The notes under the pieces were generated by a model. That model was not told where the DNA came from, did not search any database, and was given only the letters and a program-made list of their open reading frames with translations. Positions 58,624-64,000 of a stretch of DNA of 64,000 nt are shown here, in pieces (within the stretch, counting starts at the first letter, position 1; each line of letters starts with the position of its first letter). The position numbers were made by a program, and so were the translations under genes. The DNA comes from an uncultured Aquimarina sp. (lineage in GTDB: Bacteria; Bacteroidota; Bacteroidia; Flavobacteriales; Flavobacteriaceae), in assembly GCA_947492105.1 (NCBI GenBank), contig CANLMN010000004.1:49894-113893 (forward strand), read 5' to 3'.

Positions 58624-59798
58624 GTATTTATTATTTTTTTGTGCTGTAAACGCATTTCGGTTTTAAAAAAGACATAGTATACCAATAAGGTGATGGCAAA
58701 TCCAAAAAATGCAACGACAAAAGGAATTTGCAACCCAAAACCATCAACTAACTCACCTACAAAAAAAGAAGACAGTAATACCCCTAAGTTCTGGAAGAAA
58801 TGAATTTTGCTATAATCTAATGCGTAAGTTTCGGGTTCACTAAACTCAAATAGCAGTACATCAAAGCGCACTACCGCTTGGAAAATAGCCCAACCATATA
58901 CGATACGTCCCAAAATCACTGTTGTCTCTATAGGAATACCTTGTAACAATAAGCCTAGGGCTCCTATTAATAATGTTGATATAATCGGTTTGTATCCTTG
59001 TTGTGCTGCTCTTTTGGTATTATACCATAACGCAAAGAGTGCTACAAATCCAGGAATAGCATAAATACTTCCAGAAATAATTGTACTATCGTATATCGAA
59101 ATGCTCTCCCAAAACCTAGAGAAAAACGGTCGAATAAGAAAATCACTAAAGTATAGAATTAATGTAATAAGCCCTATTTTGAGAATAAACCCCTTGGGGA
59201 TTGTCCCCTTGTTCCTTGTCTCGGTACTTTCTGGAACTACCATATAATTGGTATTGTATTTTTTACTGTTGAGCAAATAAACACTCATTCCCATTTGTAC
59301 AAAATCCCCTCCTGCCATAATCAAAAAAATAAAACTTGCATCTACCAAATTCACTGTCAATCCCCCTAAAACAGCTCCTAGAATACCTCCCAAATGAACG
59401 ATTACGGATAACAAACCGATAGTTTTGGGATGTTCATCCTTGGTGCTGATCTTAAGGATATAAGGATACACCAATAGGTAACTAGCTTTGAACAAAATCA
59501 TAGTTAATGACACGAGCCAAAAGTTGATGTAGGAAGTTGTCCAATAACAATACAATGCCAAGACTCCGGCGATAGCTTGGGTATACACTAAAATTTGTAA
59601 TTCTGACCGTTTTTTGGCTACATAAGCCCAAAATGGAAAGGAAATCATCACCATAAAACAAATAGCTGCAAAATAATAGCCTACGCTTTTGGGATTTAGT
59701 ATCCCAAACCGTGCTTCAAAAAACTGTGGATAAAACGGGTGCAATAAATAATCACTGACTACTGCTACCAATGTCATGAAGATCAAAAATCGTCTCAT
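58620..59798 (-). CDS. MFS transporter, probable siderophore exporter
   Basis: A 392-aa transporter with about twelve hydrophobic spans, e.g. MTLVAVVSDYLLHPFYPQFF at the start, LGAVLGGLTVNLVDASFIFLI near 140-160 and IPFVVAFFGFAITLLVYYVFF near the end. The two halves are linked by a hydrophilic loop (TRNKGTIPKGF). It lies in the middle of the siderophore operon with 4-base overlaps on both sides, so export of the finished siderophore is the likely job. Import of ferric siderophore into the cytoplasm is the alternative. Confidence 0.85.
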   Translation of the reverse strand: MRRFLIFMTLVAVVSDYLLHPFYPQFFEARFGILNPKSVGYYFAAICFMVMISFPFWAYVAKKRSELQILVYTQAIAGVLALYCYWTTSYINFWLVSLTMILFKASYLLVYPYILKISTKDEHPKTIGLLSVIVHLGGILGAVLGGLTVNLVDASFIFLIMAGGDFVQMGMSVYLLNSKKYNTNYMVVPESTETRNKGTIPKGFILKIGLITLILYFSDFLIRPFFSRFWESISIYDSTIISGSIYAIPGFVALFALWYNTKRAAQQGYKPIISTLLIGALGLLLQGIPIETTVILGRIVYGWAIFQAVVRFDVLLFEFSEPETYALDYSKIHFFQNLGVLLSSFFVGELVDGFGLQIPFVVAFFGFAITLLVYYVFFKTEMRLQHKKIINT

Positions 59799-61129
59799 AT
59801 AATCGGTTCTTCTAATTTAATTTCTTCTGCTGCAGTTACCTCAAATTGCTGGAACGCTATTTGCTTTTCGATAGGGTAATACTCCTTACCCGTCAACTCT
59901 TTGATGATATATGAATTACGATAACAAGCCATCCCCAAATCTGGTGTAACAAACCCGTGTGTATGGAGTTCTGCATTTTGTACAAAAACATTTTGTCCTG
60001 CTATATCGATAGTATAGTTGCGATGTGTATCATATCTCCCTTGTTCATCCCAACGGATTTGATTCGCAATCCCTTTCAAAAAGGCAGGTATCTCATAGCT
60101 ATATCCCGTTGCTAGAACTAGACCTTCTGTCTCATGGCGGTAATACTTCTCTTGCTCCTGTTGATGAAACTCCATATAGAATTGCCCTATAGAATTGTCA
60201 AATTCTGCTTTTTGTAATGCTGAGTTTGTGCGTAACTTAATTGTATTTACTCCCAATAGTTGCTTGGTATAAATCATGTCAAAAATGTCGGCAATCAAAT
60301 CTTGATTAATACCTTTATACAAATGCTTTTGCTCCTTGAGCAATGCATCTCTTTTACCTCTAGGAAGTTCATAAAAATAATCTACATACTCTGGAGAGGT
60401 CATCTCTAGGGTTAGCTTAGAGTATTCTAACGGAAAAAATCGAGGGGAACGGGTAATCCAACTAAGCTCATATCCCTTGGTATCGATATCTTGTAACAAA
60501 TCATAAAAAACCTCGGCAGCACTTTGTCCACTGCCAACTACGGTTACTGCTTTTTTGGATTGCAGATTCGTTTTGTTTGACAAATACTGTGAGGAATGTA
60601 CGACATGTCCTTTTAGATTTTTACAGCAATCAGGAACGCTTGGTTGTGTTCCGGTACCAAGCACGAGTTTTTTCGTTTTATAGGTTTTTTCGCTACCAGT
60701 TTCTGTGTTTTTTGCTGCTACAACATAGACTTCTGTTGTCGTATCATAGGTGATATCCAAAACTTCTGTTTGAAAATGGACATTGGACAACTTACTGATC
60801 GCCCATTGGCAATACTTATTATATTCACTTCTGAGTAACAAAAAGTTCTCCCTAATATAAAACGAGTATAACCTTCCTTGCTCTTTGCTATAGTTCAAAA
60901 AACTAAAAGGATTTGTGGGATCTGCCAATGTAACCAAATCTGCCATAAAAGGAATCTGTAAGGTCGTATCCTGAAGCATCATTCCAGGATGCCAATTGAA
61001 TTTGGTGCTTTTGTCCAGAAATATGCCATGAACCTCATCGATAGATTCTGTAAGACAAGCCAATCCCAAATTAAATGGTCCAACACCTACTGCTACAAAA
61101 TCATATATTTTTTCTTCTCTTTGTATCAT
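59795..61129 (-). CDS. Lysine/ornithine/diamine N-monooxygenase
   Basis: A 444-aa flavin enzyme of the IucD/SidA/DfoB family. FVAVGVGPFNLGLACL (10-26) binds FAD and VTVVGSGQSAAEVF (about 190) binds NADPH; FNWHPGMMLQDTTLQIPF near 43-60 and LATGYSYEIP near 340 are family motifs. It hydroxylates the free amino group of a diamine such as cadaverine or putrescine, the first committed step to a hydroxamate. It starts 8 bases after the decarboxylase gene and overlaps the exporter gene by 4. Which diamine is used cannot be read from the sequence. Confidence 0.92.
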   Translation of the reverse strand: MIQREEKIYDFVAVGVGPFNLGLACLTESIDEVHGIFLDKSTKFNWHPGMMLQDTTLQIPFMADLVTLADPTNPFSFLNYSKEQGRLYSFYIRENFLLLRSEYNKYCQWAISKLSNVHFQTEVLDITYDTTTEVYVVAAKNTETGSEKTYKTKKLVLGTGTQPSVPDCCKNLKGHVVHSSQYLSNKTNLQSKKAVTVVGSGQSAAEVFYDLLQDIDTKGYELSWITRSPRFFPLEYSKLTLEMTSPEYVDYFYELPRGKRDALLKEQKHLYKGINQDLIADIFDMIYTKQLLGVNTIKLRTNSALQKAEFDNSIGQFYMEFHQQEQEKYYRHETEGLVLATGYSYEIPAFLKGIANQIRWDEQGRYDTHRNYTIDIAGQNVFVQNAELHTHGFVTPDLGMACYRNSYIIKELTGKEYYPIEKQIAFQQFEVTAAEEIKLEEPII

Positions 61130-61137
61130 ATCCCTGT

Positions 61138-62643
61138 CTAATTATTCTTTTTGTATTCCAATCCTTTTTGTTTGATCATTGCAATAATCTTCATCAAATC
61201 ATTGATGGTAGTTCTTGGGTTAAGCAAAGTGAATTTCAAATACGTCACTCCATTAAGTTTTGTGCTTGCTACAGAGGCTTCTCCTAATTTGAACAATGTA
61301 TTTTTGACATACAGATTAATCACATCATGAATTTTGTCGTCTGTTATACCTTTTGCTTTGTAACGAAATACCAAGGTGCTCAGCTCTGGCTTATGCACTA
61401 ACTCAAAACAACTATCATCCTTGATATTATTATAAAGTTCTAATGCTAGATAGTGTACTTTTTCTAAAAAAGCCCCTAACCGCTTCTCGCCAGTCATTTT
61501 TAATGTAAACCAAAGTTTCAATGCATCAAAACGACGGGTTGTTTGTATTGATTTTTCTATCAGGTTTGGTTGTTCCTCATCTCTATTTTCTAACGGATTT
61601 AAGTAATCTGCATAATAGGATATGTACCTGAAGTTCTTTTTGTCCTTTGCCAAAAATACACTCGAACAAACTGGTTGAAACAGTGTTTTGTGCAAATCAA
61701 TTGTAATAGAATCTGCATTTTCTATCCCTTTTAGGACTTCTTTGTGTGTTTCTGTCAAAGTATAACAACCTCCATACGCCCCATCCACGTGTAACCAAAT
61801 ATTTGTTTGTTTGGCAATAGCTATTATTTCTGCTAGTGGATCAAAACTGCCAAAATCGGTAGTACCAACTGTAGCTACAACAGCGATAGGAAGATTTCCA
61901 TTTTGCTTTTCTTTTTCTATAGCTAATATCAAGGATTTTGGATTCATCTTCATCTTGTCATCTGTTGCAATGGTCACAACCGAATCGTAGCCCATCCCTA
62001 ATAATGCAGCATTTTTCTTTACACTAAAATGGGCTTTTTCAGAACAAAAAATTCGGAATCTACTTATGTCCTTTAGCCACCCATGCTGCTTTATATTCCA
62101 TCCAAAATGCGCATGTGCAAACTCATCACGAGCCATCAGTAATCCCATAAAATTAGATTGGGTCCCTCCACTGGTAAATATACCATCTGCCGTATCCGGA
62201 TAGTTCATCAAACTACTCGCCCAACGAATCATTTCTTCCTCTATCAAAGTAGCAGAGGTACTCTGATCCCAAGTTTCTATAGCCGTATTGACCGATGATG
62301 CTATCAGGTCTCCTACCAAAGCTGGTAATAATACAGGACAATTGAGATGAGCTACATAATTGGGGTTGTGAAAAGAAATCGCATGATCTAGATACAGCTC
62401 TTTTAATTCTGATAAAGTTTCATCTATAGATAAAGAACGTGTCGGATCGGTACGAATCAACAATTTTTTACTCCGTAGTTCCGCAGGAGACGCTCCACTA
62501 TAAAATTTTTCGTTATTCAAGAAATCAGATACCTTTAGAATGGCTTTGTGTAGGAATTCTTGATAACTATCCTTTGTTTGTGAATCAAAAATATGATCGA
62601 GCCCAACATCCTTTTGAGAGGTTGTTTGTGTGTCTAGTAGCAT
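61138..62643 (-). CDS. PLP-dependent lysine/ornithine/diaminobutyrate decarboxylase-like protein
   Basis: A 501-aa group II (aromatic-amino-acid type) decarboxylase. FTSGGTQSNFMGLLMARD (156-173), His205 in SEKAHFSVKK, HVDGAYGG with Asp287, and DLHKTLFQP with the PLP Lys319 are all present. In DesA/DfoA-type pathways this enzyme makes the diamine (cadaverine or putrescine) for the hydroxamate siderophore. It is the first gene of the seven-gene operon, and the conserved 15-bp box lies 10 bases before its start. Diaminobutyrate decarboxylase is the main alternative by sequence, but the neighbours favour the siderophore role. Confidence 0.88.
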   Translation of the reverse strand: MLLDTQTTSQKDVGLDHIFDSQTKDSYQEFLHKAILKVSDFLNNEKFYSGASPAELRSKKLLIRTDPTRSLSIDETLSELKELYLDHAISFHNPNYVAHLNCPVLLPALVGDLIASSVNTAIETWDQSTSATLIEEEMIRWASSLMNYPDTADGIFTSGGTQSNFMGLLMARDEFAHAHFGWNIKQHGWLKDISRFRIFCSEKAHFSVKKNAALLGMGYDSVVTIATDDKMKMNPKSLILAIEKEKQNGNLPIAVVATVGTTDFGSFDPLAEIIAIAKQTNIWLHVDGAYGGCYTLTETHKEVLKGIENADSITIDLHKTLFQPVCSSVFLAKDKKNFRYISYYADYLNPLENRDEEQPNLIEKSIQTTRRFDALKLWFTLKMTGEKRLGAFLEKVHYLALELYNNIKDDSCFELVHKPELSTLVFRYKAKGITDDKIHDVINLYVKNTLFKLGEASVASTKLNGVTYLKFTLLNPRTTINDLMKIIAMIKQKGLEYKKNN

Positions 62644-62650
62644 TTTATTT

Positions 62651-62683
62651 TTATTTAATCTAAATAAGTTTAATGCAAAAATA
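62651..62683 (-). promoter_or_regulatory. Promoter -7 element and shared iron-type box of the siderophore operon
   Basis: TATTTTTG on the minus strand (62683-62676) matches the TAnnTTTG consensus. Just downstream is the perfect palindrome TTATTTA-ATC-TAAATAA (62651-62667), containing ATTTAATCTAAATAA, which matches the box before the receptor gene in 13 of 15 bases. Spacing from box to -7 element is nearly the same in both places. No TTG sits at the right spacing for a -33 element. Confidence 0.6.
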
Positions 62684-63087
62684 CTACGACATGTTCCAAT
62701 CTTTATGACGCAATGAGGATAAAAAAAGACGGGGCTTGTTCTTGCAAAAAAATTTATAGTCGTAATACCAAGCTACAGCGGTATATACTAAGTTATTCAA
62801 TCTATGGTATGCTACTAGGATCAATACCATGAATTTCTTTATTTTATTCTGAAAATGAAATAAATACCCTTTTATCGTAATAAATTCAAAAACTGGTATA
62901 AGTCCAAATCTAAAGATCTGAACACTGCATTAATTTTTATTTTCAAAACTAATAAACAGGGATACATTCTATAAAATTATCCGTAAAAAGTTGTACGATC
63001 TCTTCTTTTTGTAATTTATTCCAACGACTATTACCAATTTTTTGGAACTTGTATTTTTATGATGTATTTGTCTAGATAGACATTCAT
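62684..63087. other. Gene-free region, AT-rich, hairpin-prone
   Basis: No gene is recognisable. It includes the palindrome TTTATTTTATTCTGAAAATGAAATAAA (about 62841-62867) and an ACTGGTATAAG string that matches the right end of the hairpin repeats, so a decayed copy may lie at about 62768-62900. Confidence 0.4.
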
Positions 63088-63246
63088 ACCATTTATCCTT
63101 TGAATTTACTGGGATAAAATTTTCTTTTTTCGCCTCAGCTTCAGCATAAAAACAAACCATAACTACGGCTATGCTTGATGTTTCTGCTGAAGCTGAAACA
63201 AAAAAATCTTAATTTTTATTTCTGGTAAATTCAAACAGCAAATGGT
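63088..63246. repeat. Long hairpin repeat element, 159 bp, near-symmetric variant
   Basis: Ends ACCATTTATCCTTTGAATTTAC and GTAAATTCAAACAGCAAATGGT are inverted repeats. Inside is a second pair, CAGCTTCAGCA and TGCTGAAGCTG, around ACTACGGCTATG. Its length and ACCA...TGGT ends equal those of family 1, but its arms differ, so it is a related sub-family. A 63-codon minus-strand frame runs through it and is not a gene. Confidence 0.85.
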
Positions 63247-63517
63247 ATATCTATATCATTATTTGGTCGTACTTTCCGTACTGGCTGTACCCAAACAAAA
63301 GCATTATCTTCCCCGCAACTTACAACTGTAAAAGGGGTTGAACCACATATTTTTGTCTGAGTTAGGATTTTTTGTACGTTCTAAACCGTGTTACAAGTGC
63401 TACAGACGCTTTGTTGATAAAAACTGTAGAAGTCCAAAATATTCAATACAAAAAAGCTTCTTTCCTATTTTGTTATATCTAAGTTAGGTAGACAAATTCG
63501 TATTCATGACTCTATTA

Positions 63518-63624
63518 TTTTTTACATAAAAACACCGTGATTCTATTGCATAGCCGTAGCTTCGGAATATATGAACAAAGCATTTAGATGGAAAAAGAAC
63601 ATGGCGATATGCGACATTATATAC
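63518..63624 (-). repeat. Repeat family 2, copy 2
   Basis: Reverse-orientation partner of 51126-51230. Shared strings include CATTTAGATGGAAAAAGAAC and TATTGCATAGCC, with the hairpin-like CATAGCCGTAGCTTCGG. Mismatches are scattered. Confidence 0.75.
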
Positions 63625-63632
63625 TTAAACTT

Positions 63633-63888
63633 CTATAAGATAAGTGATCTAAAAAAAAGATTCCGTAACATTTTTTCCTGATAGGCTGTTATCGCAGGAT
63701 CTATCCTTGTATCATCCATTATCTTTGGAGGTACTTGTCCCAACATTCCCAAATTTGAGTTCTGACGAAAGGTTTCTGAAATAAATTCTGTATCATCCCT
63801 ACCACAAGCCAACAGTAATTATGTCAAATTCTAAATTATGCATCGCATATTCCAGACAATCTACAGCAAAACCGTGTAACCAACCCAT
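63633..63888 (-). pseudogene. Frameshifted remnant of an unrecognised gene
   Basis: On the minus strand an ATG at 63888 opens MGWLHGFAVDCLEYAMHNLE and continues FDIITV to a stop at 63799-63801. In another frame, beginning at 63818, LLLACGRDDTEFISETFRQN continues through MLGQVPPKIMDDTRIDPAIT to a stop at 63633. The two pieces read like one protein-like sequence broken by a frameshift near 63800-63818. I do not recognise the family. A sequencing error could also explain it, but the upstream sequence has no open frame either. Confidence 0.45.
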
Positions 63889-64000
63889 TTCAAAATACTA
63901 TTATTTAGTTACATATACTACTCCTGGCAGTTTATACGTGTATTTAATCAAATAATTAACAAATGTATTTGTGGGTCTTGTTTCGTATTGACTCACTTTT

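Noticed and set aside
62969..63160. 63-codon minus-strand ORF
   Set aside because: It runs into the 159-bp hairpin repeat and has no protein-like pattern.

Overview
The window comes from a low-GC marine-type Bacteroidetes, most likely a Flavobacteriaceae member of the Aquimarina/Tenacibaculum kind. This is inferred from AT-rich codon use, Bacteroidetes-type -7 promoter elements (TAnnTTTG), a TonB receptor with an N-terminal carboxypeptidase-like domain beside a DUF4374 lipoprotein, and a START-like protein typical of the phylum. No species can be assigned from the sequence alone.

Region 1 (1-39,500, all minus strand, read from high to low coordinates) is a trans-AT polyketide synthase / NRPS gene cluster. 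The assembly line appears to be: 2311-aa protein (LnmK-like acyltransferase/decarboxylase - ACP - KS - ACP - KS lacking one His - KR); discrete ACP; 4172-aa protein (KS - DH - ACP - ACP - PfaD-type ER - KS lacking one His - ACP - KS - ACP - C - A, Gly-type code - PCP); 1714-aa protein (KS - relic AT - KR - ACP - TE). Accessory genes are a JmjC/cupin-like protein, a 124-aa unknown, a malonyl-type and a possible methylmalonyl-type acyltransferase, a relic-adenylation/luciferase-like monooxygenase fusion, a stand-alone condensation-fold acyltransferase, a DUF4440/NTF2-like protein, an AT-ER fusion, a fused methylmalonyl-CoA mutase, a proofreading-type acyl hydrolase and a 4'-phosphopantetheinyl transferase cut by the window edge. 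The mutase, the LnmK-like domain and an AASH-motif AT together suggest a pathway that uses methylmalonyl-CoA, which is unusual for trans-AT systems. Tandem ACPs carry the Trp that flags beta-branching carriers, but no HMG-synthase cassette is in the window.

Region 2 (39,500-44,780) is a boundary with a ParB-like protein, a divergent avidin-like protein, tRNA-Met with its promoter and terminator, a START-like protein and an aminotransferase class IV enzyme.

Region 3 (44,780-62,700) is an iron-uptake locus: PepSY membrane protein, DUF4374 lipoprotein, TonB receptor, divergent AraC regulator, then an RpfF-like (DSF synthase) crotonase and a seven-gene hydroxamate siderophore operon (decarboxylase, N-monooxygenase, MFS exporter, GNAT-NIS synthetase fusion, GNAT, second NIS synthetase, membrane acyltransferase). 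This is the bisucaberin/desferrioxamine type. A shared 15-bp box lies upstream of both the receptor and the siderophore operon.

Spread through the gene-poor gaps are about 159-bp imperfectly palindromic elements with ACCA...TGGT ends (five near full-length, one internally deleted, one half copy) and a second shorter repeat (two copies). The right end (62,700-64,000) holds only repeats and a frameshifted gene remnant.
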